Assembly: GCF_000350225.1 (NCBI RefSeq) | Contig: NW_005179037.1 | Coordinates: 144,887-208,886, forward strand | Reading direction: 5' to 3' | DNA: 64,000 nucleotides | From: Chondrus crispus | Lineage: Eukaryota > Rhodophyta > Florideophyceae > Gigartinales > Gigartinaceae | Shown here: positions 29,901 through 38,974 of the stretch, in pieces | Numbering within the stretch: position 1 is the first letter of the stretch | How the letters are laid out: each line of letters opens with the position of its first letter | Made by a program: the position numbers and the translations under genes | Notes under the pieces: generated by a model | Databases searched by the model: none | What the model saw: only the letters and a program-made list of their open reading frames with translations | Told to the model about the DNA's origin: nothing

Positions 29901-31519
29901 AAGGACCCAATTCGTTCTGGGAGGAGAATGACGAGTTCGACGCCACCGACATCGAGCGCGCCGCAGACCACGAGGCTGGCGCGCCCGACTCTTCGGTCGC
30001 CCCTCCGCAGGACGACCTTCCGGCTCCTCTTACGATAGAGGAGATCGCCGAAGAGCAACGCGTAGATGACTTCTGCCAAACCGTTTTGGCACGACAGTCA
30101 GAGTCCCGGGACTCCGCATTCTTCGAGGACCACCAGGGGGTGCTCAAACGGAGACACCCCTTCGACCCTGCTATCGTGCAGGTGGTGGTACCTCGGACGC
30201 TCCGCGCCAGGCTTCTTCGCCTGTGCCACAACCCGGTCATCGCAGGGCACCCGGGCCAGAATCGTATGTACTACGCGCTCCGTCGCGAGTACTACTGGCC
30301 TCATCTGGCGGCAGATGTTGCCGCCACGGTGCGAGGTTGTCGAACCTGCGCGATGAACCGGGTCAAGCTGAGGAAACATCTCAACCGATTGAGATTGTTT
30401 CCAGCTACGAGGCCGCTCGAGAGTCTGGCCATCGACATCTTGGGGCCGCTCCCCAAGACGAAGTCAGGGAAACGGTTCCTGCTCGTGATCACGGACCGTT
30501 TTAGCAAGCTGACGCAAGTCGCTGCGCTCCGCACGATAACCGCATACACCGTCGCAGTTGCGTTCTGCGAATCGTGGGTGTTCAAGTACGGCGTTCCGCG
30601 CACGTTGCTGTCGGATAACGGACCGCAGTTTAATGCCAAGTTCTTCCACAGCACGTGCCGTGTTCTGGGGATAACTAATATGTACACATCGGCGTACCAT
30701 CCCCAGACGAACGGGCAAGTCGAGCGATACAACCGAACGATCGCTGCGATGCTACGCAACTACGTAGGCGAGCATCAAGATGACTGGGACGTGTACGTAG
30801 GGCCGCTTACGTATGCGTATAACTCCCACGTACACCGCACCACCAACACGACGCCGTTCGAGCTCGTGCTCAGCAGACCACCGCTAGAGTTCTCGCTTCG
30901 ACGAGCCGACGGTGACGTTCCCCCTGCCGACAGGGGGAACCAACGTGCAGAGTTCCTCAAGACCTTGGATTCGACAATCCAGAGGGCCTACGGGAGCCTG
31001 CGTCGGACGCAGGCTCGCTACAAGCGCGACTTTGATAAGCGCATACGACGGATCAATTCGCGACTCCGTCCCGGAGAGTACGTATACCTCAACCCCACCG
31101 ACGGAGGGAAGACTTCGAACAAGCTCGCGTCCCCAGCAGTGGGGCCCTACCGTGTCCTCGCGAACGACCGCCGAACCATCACGATCGATCGTGATGGGGT
31201 CACTGAGCGGGTCTCCGCAGATCGCTGCGTGTACGCGCCACCGCCGACGGACGCACTACGGGCGAGCACGACAACCCCAGCTGACCTCGCCGACAAGGTC
31301 AGAGAGGGGACACAGTACGCTGTCGAGCGACTACTGAAGCACCGAGATATGGAAGACGGAACTATCGAGTTCCTCATCAAGTGGGCGGATTTCGACACGC
31401 CCACCTGGACTGCGCGGACTCACGTCCCGGAGGAGTTGGTGTCTCGTTACGCCCAACGCCTCCGGAGGCGCACCGGCATGGACCTCAACTCAAACGTGAA
31501 CGCGGACGTTCACGCTTGA
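26783..31519 (+). CDS. pol: Pol of B (PR-RT-RH-IN-chromodomain), intact
   Basis: Open from 26783, with the first ATG at 26939 (1526 residues). Positions from that ATG: protease about 139-230 with active-site AVDTCSGYNLV instead of DTG/DSG; RT about 480-690 (VPKKDGSLRFCVDYRRLN, YWQIPV, catalytic YLDDVIVFS near 637); RNase H about 780-900 (DTDASAYQLG, RECFAVVW, RTDHDALRW); acidic linker; integrase zinc-binding region about 1100 (AGHPGQNRMYY, CRTC), catalytic Asp in AIDILGP, Asp in LSDNGPQF, Glu in NGQVERYNR; chromodomain about 1455-1505 (YAVERLLKHR, FLIKWADFDTPTW). Expected to act in virus-like particles and then as nuclear integrase. No lesion found. Confidence 0.95.
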   Translation, partial: FEKRVKTVTYTRSREPSFPHELDPTPRARQGHGGYCPIIHPPLPEASTGTPVMPIQEGAHVEASEGPTLGEQDTGTADVPVRRNDGARGNDDRKGSLDPLIPASPRSPEKGPCRTDSSNPRGVTDPRTPQGRGRRKRKRGQQRNRRPRRNDLTDKVTPKVVDGVICLLTSKIYNVLGSIATEGNAFKPRTIAVDTCSGYNLVRKADLPPDWTRYVVHDAPLPRLAGANSNPLKLSAVVRLAVRLRNTVFRIPFVVADQLAVPVLLGTAFIDTHVRCIDIEAQRLELRQGGSVAIVDGKGESTAPTRRHGRHTGRPDVGEEAPQAIRIARRVTIPARSQARVRVTTAGRGLVFMEPKPSLQHRHGVRLTNGVVEVLPNQTFDVLVANFSRRERRLPKHTVVGYATRNPLAILTPERCVAEGVAHALHLTDLTDQVGKARAGRPSSDELETVRREQVGTDDRPPRDQPTAGGTVNIHKKDPKNPPMDWEKEVDLSYIDDDKLCGHVLEMLRKHSSLWSGALGTIRATEHRIPLEPGTKPIRSMPYRKGPAMREMVAKEVNQMLNAGVIEPASTEWASPVVLVPKKDGSLRFCVDYRRLNAKTAADSYPLPRMDDCIDSLGDAAVFTTLDCNSGYWQIPVAPEDRDKTTFTTHMGTFRHLRMPFGLKGAPATFQRALDIILSGVRWQICLVYLDDVIVFSRTDAEHAKHLDTVLSLLGSAGISLKLKKCSFFQPKVRYLGHVISPGKLSVADTAADAFRTFTFPRTLTQVRSFLGACNVYRRFVKGFSKIARPLTDMTRKDSDPDFYNPTEDQLQAFENLKECMIAPPILALPRHGRPYMIDTDASAYQLGCTLLQEHDQPNDWRPVGYWSYSLNDSERNYSATERECFAVVWAVRTLRPYVEGTKFTVRTDHDALRWLMSLTESSGRLTRWRLRLAEYDFTIQYRPGRVHQVPDALSRLVSPRVADDPRPTVGVDDDIPTFDVCTTVRDVSNELAGHVCIASCDHEVEHVFATTRNQASSRRRSRSRARDEPRGDDEAPALQGPNSFWEENDEFDATDIERAADHEAGAPDSSVAPPQDDLPAPLTIEEIAEEQRVDDFCQTVLARQSESRDSAFFEDHQGVLKRRHPFDPAIVQVVVPRTLRARLLRLCHNPVIAGHPGQNRMYYALRREYYWPHLAADVAATVRGCRTCAMNRVKLRKHLNRLRLFPATRPLESLAIDILGPLPKTKSGKRFLLVITDRFSKLTQVAALRTITAYTVAVAFCESWVFKYGVPRTLLSDNGPQFNAKFFHSTCRVLGITNMYTSAYHPQTNGQVERYNRTIAAMLRNYVGEHQDDWDVYVGPLTYAYNSHVHRTTNTTPFELVLSRPPLEFSLRRADGDVPPADRGNQRAEFLKTLDSTIQRAYGSLRRTQARYKRDFDKRIRRINSRLRPGEYVYLNPTDGGKTSNKLASPAVGPYRVLANDRRTITIDRDGVTERVSADRCVYAPPPTDALRASTTTPADLADKVREGTQYAVERLLKHRDMEDGTIEFLIKWADFDTPTWTARTHVPEELVSRYAQRLRRRTGMDLNSNVNADVHA

Positions 31520-31527
31520 AGAGGGGG
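31496..31527 (+). promoter_or_regulatory. Hairpin plus polypurine tract at pol end (copy 1)
   Basis: GTGAACG-CGGA-CGTTCAC (31496-31513), a perfect 7-bp stem overlapping the last pol codons, followed by GAAGAGGGGG. The same unit recurs at 35191-35225, before the 3' LTR. This internal copy could act as a second plus-strand primer. Confidence 0.6.
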
Positions 31528-32503
31528 CCCCGACCGCTCCGTTAGGATCAAGGTAACCGACCGCGGTTGGACAAAATTCCGATAAAGGGGGAAGGGACAC
31601 CTGTCCTTGGATCCCCCTGACGGGGAGGGAATCACACGACCCCAGGAACAACATCGGACGGAGATTCTCAAAAGGAACACGCAACCGCGAAGAAGTCGCG
31701 TGACAGCAAGCAGTACGGGCTGCCTTATGACAATAGCCGCGAGAACATCAATTGACGTAGAAGGACACCGGTCCCTCGAAACCGATGATGGGGACGCCTA
31801 ACTGCAGGGGGGTCCGAACCTCCGCGTTACCACAGGAGCGCAGCAGCGATCTGCATGAGCGTTCGAGTCGCCGATCGACAGCGCCGCATACGGAATAGGG
31901 TGTGAGAAGTTACGCGTCTTAGGGGATGCGAACGCCCCAGGAATGCCCGCCTCGAACGTGGGCGTGTGCCAATATGGTCAAGTCGCACCGGTTGGGCGCA
32001 AGAGCGAATGGATCGCACAAAAATAACGCGCGAGGTGTAGGGGAGAGCGTACCCATGCTTGGAATACGGACCAAGCGAAGGCAGGGAGCCTCAGGCACAG
32101 GTAATATATGCAGATACGAACCTCGGGTCACGACCACAGCCCACTCCCCACTGTCAGCGCGCGATACGCTTATACTGTACGCCGAGTACAAGCCCTTCTG
32201 ACAAACCGCCACCGCCGACGGCGGTGGGTTAAAAAATAGAGGAAATTAGCGACGGGGGGAATTATACGGCCGCGCGCGTGTGGCCCGTGCAGTACACGCC
32301 ACCCGCGCTACACCAAATCGGGTCCACGATGCATGCCTGGTGTCCCACAACTGGCGATAACCGCCTCCGGAGCGAGGGGAAAGGGGGCCGCGAGGAACTC
32401 CACAGTAGCCCCTCGCCGCGACCAAGGGGCATACGGCCCCTCCGACGACGCTGACCTCTCCGTCGGGTAGCGAAGCGCCGGCGGCGTTCACGTGCTACGA
32501 GCG
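31528..32503 (+). other. Post-pol spacer of B
   Basis: About 1 kb with no supported gene, GC-rich, between the internal polypurine tract and the hairpin repeats. Confidence 0.6.
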
Positions 32504-32655
32504 CGCTCTGCCCTCGTCCCGATGGCGAGGGGCGCGACGACAAGAAGAATACCGCGCGCTCTGCCCTCGCCCCGATGGCGAGGGGGCGCGACGAAGATGA
32601 CACGCTCGTCTGCCCTCGCCCCGATGGCGAGGGGGCGCGACGAAGATGACACGCT
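32504..32655 (+). repeat. Hairpin minisatellite of B, ~3 units
   Basis: Units of about 50 bp, each containing GCCCTCG(C/T)CCCGATGGCGAGGG followed by GCGCGACGA; the second and third are nearly identical and continue GATGACACGCTCGT. The CCCTCGCC/GGCGAGGG arms form an 8-bp stem. It is the short counterpart of the long arrays in C and E, in the matching orientation. Confidence 0.85.
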
Positions 32656-32799
32656 CGTGGGACCTTGCCTCGGTGGAACCGGAGCGCGAGGAGCGCCGGA
32701 AAAAGTCCCCGCGGACGGGAGGGAACAAGACCGAAGGATGCGAACATTCTTTATGAAGGGAATGGGACGAGTGGTCCCGGACCGGGGAACCATGCCACC

Positions 32800-35040
32800 T
32801 CAACGAGTGCCATCAGGACTACGGTCTAAATGCCCCGGCGGGCAGTACCCTGGATAAGGCGGAACATCAGAGTTCCGCGGAGTATCCGCCGCACCCTCCT
32901 CGAGAGGAGGCATGGCGACCCGCTGGTATGAACCGCCTCCTCGTACAGGAGCTGCGGGCGCCCCTGACCCGTACGACGTCAGGGGGACGGCCGTCGGGTC
33001 GGCATACGGGTCGGGTCGGCGAGGTGGCTGTAAGACGACTTCACGGGCCGCGGACGCTTGGATGGCACGAAGGCTGTCCCGCTCCTGTCGATAGCGATCT
33101 CGATCCGCGACAGCGCGTTCGTACGCGCTAGCCTGAAGACGGGAAGCGCCCCGCGCGGAGTCGTTTTCGCCCTGCAACCGTCGGACGGAGAGGGAGAGCG
33201 AGTCGGGCTCCCCGTTGAGGCGACGAGCCTCATTAGTCCGTGCGAGGAACCAGCTCGCCATCGTCGATAGGAGGCTACCCACGGTCCACGCCCAGTCACC
33301 GGCGGGTCCCAAAGCCTGCGCAAGTTCGGGCACGGAGGTAATGTCCTCCCGCGAAAGAGGAAGGTCCCGAACCGCCACCCCAGGGGTCACGTCCTCGGAG
33401 GGGGGAGCTAGCGGAGGCATGGGGAGGATCGCCGGCGAGGCGACGGGTATCACCGGTTGCTCTTCTGCCTCACGGGGCGGAGTGGAACGAAACGGGTCGA
33501 CACCTACCATGGCGGGAGTGAAAGGGACGGCATCCAGGTCCCGATACCGCTTGCGGCGGTTCCGCCGGGACCCTGAGCCGACACCACCCCGCCTCCCTCT
33601 CGGTCCGGCTGACTCCGGAGTCGCCGCCGGGCGAGAAGCGAACGTGTCCGTCCTTGCGTGGTACACGAGGTACGCGCAACGTACGCCCGTAGCGAAATCC
33701 GGCCAGTAGTGGTGATGACGCTCACTCACTTCGTCCGCCCGTGTCATCAACGAAACGACGCCCTGGAGCGTCCAGGAAATCTGTGAAAGGCCGCGCTCGA
33801 GCGGATGTGGCGGGACAATAGGCAAGTCGGGAGCGAGTCGCGCCAGGTACGATACGGTCTCACCAGACTGAAGAAACACGCGGCCGTGCACGCTTGCTTC
33901 GGCCATAAAGGCTCTCCCGATGGACCACGCCCACTCCTTGGCACAGCTGTCGCTCAACTGAGCGCGGGCGGGGTGACCGGGGTCGATGGTCGCATACCCG
34001 AAGTGCTTGAGAACGTAAGGCAGGAGCGGATGAATACCTAGAGAAGGAAAGGTCTCGCGAACCTGACGAGGCAGCGAGGGGAAGTGCCCGGGCGAAAGCC
34101 CGTGCTCAAAGCAGGCCGACGGGAAGACGCGACCGTCTTCTTCCGAGGAGCGCCGATAAACGGACCAGTCCCGATGGGCCACGGCAATGCCGTGAAGGCG
34201 CATCAGCGTCGCCGCGGACTTCTGAAGGGCCACCCGGGGCTTCGTGTACGCGTACGGACGCGGATACACGTAGAGCCCCGGGATCTCGGCCAAGATAAAA
34301 CGGGGCGGAATGTCCGGGTTGAATCCGGACAAGTAGGCCGCCATACGATCGACGTATAGAACCTCTTCCAGGCCAAACGCGAAGGTGCGATCACCCTGTA
34401 TCGGGTCGGGGATTTGGTAAGCCACGCCGTCTCCTTCGGCAAGAAGACGGCTGAGGGCCAGCGCGGATTGATCAGCGAGGCCGGCCTCGCTGATCTTGCG
34501 GATGCGGGACAGATCAGGGCGCAAGACCGGGCTCGCCAAGATCTCGCCAACCGTTACGCCCACGCGAGCGTAGCGCGCCCACGGATACCGGAGATCACCG
34601 AGTGGCAGCGGAGTAGATCGCAAAAGCGGTACGCCAAACCAGCGCGTCGTACTGGGGACATCGAACTCGGTCGCTCTCGTGCTGGAGCCAACAAGGGACG
34701 GGACATCAGCTCGAGAAGATCCCCCAGCGGCGGGGCCGACAGCCCTCTCAGCACCAACGGGGCGAGGTGCTCGCGACCCGCCGTCATGCTGCTCGTCGAC
34801 GACGCGACTAGGGGCACTCGCCAACTCCTCGGATAGCGTGGACTCCCTCGACGGGCGTGTCCTCTGAAAGGGGGAGGTTGGCGTCGGCGTTGCAACACAC
34901 CCGTCGATAAGGGGCGCGCTCGAAGCAGGAAGCGACGGCGCTTCCCCAGCGGCTTCTCGAGCCGACACAGCGACGCCCGCCAGCGGCGGCGAGGACGGCT
35001 TCAGCGTTGGTGATGGGGACATGCCGAGACAGTGTCCCAA
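32800..35040 (-). CDS. Antisense ORF of B, unknown function
   Basis: 746 residues on the strand opposite to gag-pol, between pol and the 3' LTR. I do not recognise the family. Visible features: a Ser/Pro-rich N terminus; SPFQRTRPSRESTLSEEL; a globular stretch from TRWFGVPLLRSTPLPL through ILASPVLRPDLSRIRKIS, FGLEEVLYVDRMAAYLSGF, PGLYVYPRPYAYTKPRVA, SLGIHPLLPYVLKHFGY to HYWPDFATG; a basic patch (RGGVGSGSRRNRRKRYRD); a probable coiled coil near residues 600-650 (SVRRLQGENDS ... DRDRYRQERDSLRAIQ); a C-terminal PYPGYCPPG. No signal peptide or membrane segment. Homologues sit in the same place in D (47012-49251) and as a C-terminal remnant in C (38400-38665). No competing sense-strand coding lies here, so it is not a shadow. 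Confidence 0.8.
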   Translation of the reverse strand: MGHCLGMSPSPTLKPSSPPLAGVAVSAREAAGEAPSLPASSAPLIDGCVATPTPTSPFQRTRPSRESTLSEELASAPSRVVDEQHDGGSRAPRPVGAERAVGPAAGGSSRADVPSLVGSSTRATEFDVPSTTRWFGVPLLRSTPLPLGDLRYPWARYARVGVTVGEILASPVLRPDLSRIRKISEAGLADQSALALSRLLAEGDGVAYQIPDPIQGDRTFAFGLEEVLYVDRMAAYLSGFNPDIPPRFILAEIPGLYVYPRPYAYTKPRVALQKSAATLMRLHGIAVAHRDWSVYRRSSEEDGRVFPSACFEHGLSPGHFPSLPRQVRETFPSLGIHPLLPYVLKHFGYATIDPGHPARAQLSDSCAKEWAWSIGRAFMAEASVHGRVFLQSGETVSYLARLAPDLPIVPPHPLERGLSQISWTLQGVVSLMTRADEVSERHHHYWPDFATGVRCAYLVYHARTDTFASRPAATPESAGPRGRRGGVGSGSRRNRRKRYRDLDAVPFTPAMVGVDPFRSTPPREAEEQPVIPVASPAILPMPPLAPPSEDVTPGVAVRDLPLSREDITSVPELAQALGPAGDWAWTVGSLLSTMASWFLARTNEARRLNGEPDSLSLSVRRLQGENDSARGASRLQASAYERAVADRDRYRQERDSLRAIQASAAREVVLQPPRRPDPYADPTAVPLTSYGSGAPAAPVRGGGSYQRVAMPPLEEGAADTPRNSDVPPYPGYCPPGHLDRSPDGTR

Positions 35041-35190
35041 TCCTGAGGGTCGAAAAAGGTGCCAAGTGCGCGCCCGATGGCCGCACGCGAGACAGAAACC
35101 GGCGAAAAGGAAGGCGTGATCGGAAGGAACGCGGGGGAGCAGCGAGACTCTGGACGCAATGGGACCACACGGGTGGCCTCCTCAAGCAGG

Positions 35191-35225
35191 GTGAACGCGG
35201 ACGTTCACTCTTGAGGAGGGGGCCC
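35191..35225 (+). promoter_or_regulatory. Hairpin plus 3' polypurine tract of B (copy 2)
   Basis: GTGAACG-CGGA-CGTTCAC (35191-35208) then TCTTGAGGAGGGGGCCC directly against the 3' LTR. The purine run is the expected plus-strand primer. The unit duplicates 31496-31527, including the last pol codons. Confidence 0.75.
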
Positions 35226-35862
35226 TGTGGTATATGCGCCGTCGATTCGATTAGGTTTAGATCAGGGGCTGTAAGGCACGAACCTTACAGCCCACACGAG
35301 CCCACACGTGTACCACACGTGTGCAGGGCGTGCGCACACACACGTGGCACACACGTGTACTGTCAGCTCGATAGCTGACAGAGCCACCGCGCGCGACGAC
35401 TCGCGCCGGCTACGGTAGCATGATACTGTAGTCTGGTATGATAACCGAACACTTGTACATTAAATAAGGGAGCGACCGACGGCGGAGGAAAGGGACAATC
35501 ACGGGCTTGTCCACGACCTTCCGCCTTGGTCGACAACCCACCGCTTAACCTAAAACACGAGTCCGCTCTCGCGTCTCGTTTAGGTAAGGGAACCGACGCG
35601 GGGTGCAGGCGCTACAGTGCGCGCGCGTGCAGCGATCCGCCTCCGCCCGTCGACACTCGCCTGCTACCCAGTGTCGCTCCGGGGCGTTGAGGCGTCGATC
35701 CGCCCCGCTGCGCAATCACTCGCGCCTGCCACCCTTCCCGCTCTACCACGCTACCAGGACCCGTGTCCTTTCCCTTTGCGTGTGTTCCGTCTTCCGCCGA
35801 TCCGGAGTCTGCTACTGAACTGCGTGCATACACCCCCGCCGTTTGGGGGTGTTTATGCTACA
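35226..35862 (+). repeat. 3' LTR of B
   Basis: 637 bp, same length as the 5' LTR. Differences I saw include GACAATCACGGG for GACAAGCACGGG, CACTCGCCTGC for CACTGGCCCGC, and CCGCCCCGC for CCGCTCCGC. Confidence 0.95.
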
Positions 35863-35957
35863 TAACCCGTTACCGGTCGCTCCCGTTCACGCACCACGGG
35901 GCGATTGCGCGTAACCGGCCAGTGAGCCACTCCCTTTTCGCGAGCTCGTCCGATCGG
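35863..35957 (+). repeat. 3' LTR of A, piece 2
   Basis: 95-bp sliver between B and C. It starts with the B target duplicate TAACC and ends with ATCGG, the target of C. It continues the LTR (CGTTACCGGTCGC ... GAGCTCGTCCGATCGG). Confidence 0.95.
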
Positions 35958-36585
35958 TGTAGTATAAACACCCCCAACGGAGGGGGGTGTATACTCAGTT
36001 CGTGCGGAGACCTCGATCGGCGGGAAGACGGGAAGCAACCCCAGCTAAGGGAACCGGGAGAGCCCGGGGTAGCAGTGGTAGAGCGGGTAACGGTCGGGGA
36101 CGCGCGCACGCGCGGGCCGATCTACGCCTCCACGCCCCGGCGCAGCGCTGGGTCACGTACCAGCGCTGACGGGCGGAGGCGGATCTAGACTCGCTGGCGT
36201 GCTCGCGCGTCCCCTGCCCGCTCGGTTCTTAACTAGATACGGGCTAGTGGGAACCGGTTCTAGAATAAGCGGGGCGAGCTTGACCAAAGGCGTAGGTTCT
36301 GGACAAGCTCGTGCTTGTCCTCCCCCCACCGCCGTCGGTCGCTCGCGTATTTAATGTACAAGTGAATCCTATCATACTACAGTACAGTACGGACTGTACT
36401 GTAGTGCTCCTGTAGTCAGCGCGGGTCGGCCCGTGCTGACTGTACACGTGTGTTACACGTATTAGCACACGTGTGCGTGCGCGCCCCGTACACGTGTGGG
36501 CGCGTGCGGAGGTACTGTAGAGCTCGGGCTCTACAGTAGCCGATCTGATGTATATCTAATTCCGGTAAGGGGGGGTTATACTACA
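35958..36585 (-). repeat. 3' LTR of C
   Basis: 628 bp, nearly identical to 43927-44554. The conserved covarying hairpin is at 36143-36168 (CAGCGCTGG / CCAGCGCTG). Confidence 0.94.
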
Positions 36586-36602
36586 CCGGCCCCCCCTTAA
36601 GT

Positions 36603-36620
36603 GTGGACGTCCGCGTCCAC
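36603..36620 (-). promoter_or_regulatory. Hairpin next to 3' polypurine tract of C
   Basis: GTGGACG-TCCG-CGTCCAC, a perfect 7-bp stem. Compared with B (GTGAACG/CGTTCAC) one A-T pair has become G-C on both arms, a compensatory change. The polypurine run (minus strand of CCCCCCCTTAAG, 36589-36600) lies between it and the LTR. Confidence 0.65.
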
Positions 36621-38399
36621 ATGTGCTGGTAGAACCGGGCGTGTGGTCTCTGCCCTAGTCTGCTTTTCTAACATCTTCCCCATGGCGTGTCGTTTCTCCC
36701 GCGTTCCCTCTGGGCGTGCTCGTGCATCTCGACCTGATGCCAGTATCACCTCAAGCGTCCGACGGCGACCTGCTTTTGGGGCGCTTCCCGGAAGTCCCCC
36801 CCTCGTTCGTCGTGTCCGGGCCCCTTCTTTCCGTGTGCTGTAGTCTGCCTTGTCCTTTCCGTCGGGCGTGCTCACCCTCTCGGTGCCCCTTTTCCGTAGC
36901 GCCAATGTTGACGTGCGTCGTCGGCACGAGGACGTGCAGCGCGAGCAGGTCGTAGATCGTAGAAACCGTCTCCCCGCCCCAGTGGGTCCTGCAATACCCC
37001 AACTAGCAGCTGTTGGTCCGGCGGAAGTGGCGGTGTACGCCATGTTACCACACGCGAACGGAGCGTGGTACAGCGCGGGGCGGACCGCGCGGAGCGAGCG
37101 CGAGTGCGTGAGGCAACGGCGAAGTGAAAACAGACGAGACGCGCTGCCGTGGTCGCCGTCGAGCGTGTCCCGGAGGCACGGCCCACTCCCTGACATCGCA
37201 ACCTGCAGCGGCTTGCCGGGCCTCGTGCACGCGTGCGGGGGGGTTGTGTGCGGTCCCTCCGTCCTTTTTTATAACCTCTTGTGACGCCGTGTGCCTCGTC
37301 GTCTTGCATACGCCTGGTCAATCGCCTTCGTGGGCCTCCGTCGCGCAGGACCAGCCGTAATATGGGTCTGCTGCGACCCTCGATCCGCCCGTTGTCCGCG
37401 CGCCGCGTCGTTCTTTCCGTGCGACTTCTCCTCTCCTCTTCGACATCACTCCCGTGCGATTATGGGGTATCAATTTTAAAAGCATCCGTCCCCTTTGTGC
37501 TCTACCTGTGCCGGCGCGTAGAGAACTGTCCTCATAACTTCGTCGCTGTACGGTGCGGCAGTCGGTGAACGGCCCTGTACGGACGACGTGGGCGGCTGGG
37601 GGCCTGACCATGCGGAGGGCCAGGGTCCCCGCGCGCGCCAGCGGGGCCGAGATGGCGAGCCGGCGGTGCAGGGCGCGAAGACACGCAGCGATGAGATGAT
37701 GAGCTTGCGTAAAGGCGAATATTGGTGCTGAGGAGGTCGGGACGTGCGCGTTGTCTGGGGCGCAGCAGCACGCCGACGCGCGCGCGCGAAAGCGAGCGGC
37801 GCCGCCGGTGGCGCAATCAGCCTGCACGGCGTTGTCTGGCGACGCGCATGGGTGTCACGCTAGCGGCGCAGCCGCGACGAGATGATGGGCGCACTCGCGA
37901 AGGCAAACAGAGCGGGTGCAGCGCGGACGCGGCGGAGAAAAGGTGACAGGCGGCGGGCGGTTGTGCACGCACCGTTCGGGATCACTGTGATATCATGGCC
38001 ACAGTTCGTACAGTACCCGTGGGCGCGCGTGCGCGTGCGCGAGCAGGCTCAGCCCTGAGCCCTTGATCAAATTACCCCAAAAAATTGCAAAAATGTTTCC
38101 CGCGAAAATATTTTCTGCAAAATTTCCCAGCACAGTCCGTGAGGGTGTGCATTGTCATGCGCCTCGATCGGTCCTCGTACTTGCTCGTATTTTCCCCATT
38201 TTTCGTCGACGGCAGGCCTACACCCAACCCGTCGTTGTGTCGTCCACTGTTGATTGCCCGGCGGGCTCGGTACGACGAGCGCCCGATGACCCGCAATCCT
38301 CTTCGCGAGTTAACTCGAGCGAATGCGCTCGCTCATTTTTTTCTGAAGAGCTTCCCCTGCGAAACACCTCACGGTTTTCCATCCCCGCTTCTCTCATAA
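36621..38399 (+). other. Degraded antisense-module region of C
   Basis: Position corresponds to the N-terminal and central antisense ORF of B and D, but I find no recognisable stretch of it here. Only GC-rich open frames without homology and an AT-rich patch (38060-38115). Confidence 0.45.
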
Positions 38400-38665
38400 C
38401 CTCGTGCTTCGCCTAGCTCGTACTGGAAAGAGCTGAAGTCACGTTGTCGGCCGGTAGCGCTCCAGACGCCCCCGGCTCCTGCTGCTATCCGCGATCCGTA
38501 TGCCGAGTACGGGCCTGACCCTTGCCTGTCCCGAAACTGGGCGTTCGGTGAGGGTGTCCCTCGTACGGGCGAGGCCGCTCTTCGTCTCGCCATACCGAGT
38601 CTGGTGGAGATGGACGCCGAACCTCCGCGGCATCCAGGGTACTGTCCTCCGAACAATTACGGGCC
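38400..38665 (+). pseudogene. Antisense ORF remnant (C-terminal) of C
   Basis: One plus-strand frame reads IRDPYAEYGPD, then PSLVEMDAEPPRHPGYCPPNN, matching the C terminus of the antisense ORF in D (WPDPYAVPGADP, MPTVEELAEG, PRHPGYCPPRS) and B (PYPGYCPPG). The preceding residues are not recognisable. It shows that C descends from an ancestor with the same antisense module. Confidence 0.65.
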
Positions 38666-38974
38666 AAAGGCCCGTATGCCCTCCGACGACCCTAGTCGTT
38701 AGTCCGCGCGGTCTGATCGTCAACCGCGCGGGTTCCCCCACTTGCCCTCGTCGGCGAGGAGGAGGGGACTTGGCGCCGTACCACAGTAAAACTGTTTCCA
38801 TGGTTACGTGTTCTTTGCGTCGGTCTTCTTCTTCTAATTCCCCTTCGTGCCCTCGTTTCTTAGTACCCCCACCCTTTCTCTCTCCGGACGCGGAGGGGAA
38901 AGGGGCGACAAATGATCGGGCGCCCCTTCCCGTTCGGTTGCGGGGGCGCAGCGTTCGGGGTTCGTCTTATGCCT

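Larger units (their letters stand above)
23511..35862 (+). mobile_element. Ty3/Gypsy chromodomain retrotransposon B with antisense ORF
   Basis: 12352-bp element with 637-bp LTRs (23511-24147 and 35226-35862) and TSD TAACC. Gag and pol are intact. An additional minus-strand ORF (32800-35040) lies between pol and the 3' LTR. I saw about four differences between the LTRs, so insertion is recent. B is the most complete member of the B/C/D/E superfamily here and the best candidate for a mobile, protein-donating copy. Confidence 0.96.

Noticed and set aside
32800..35040. Envelope gene
   Set aside because: No signal peptide or membrane segment is visible and the ORF is on the opposite strand; no basis for an envelope call.
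36597..37196. 199-residue minus-strand ORF ending ADVHT next to LTR C
   Set aside because: Only its last few codons resemble the pol end (ADVHA), through the duplicated hairpin; the rest is unrelated GC-rich sequence.
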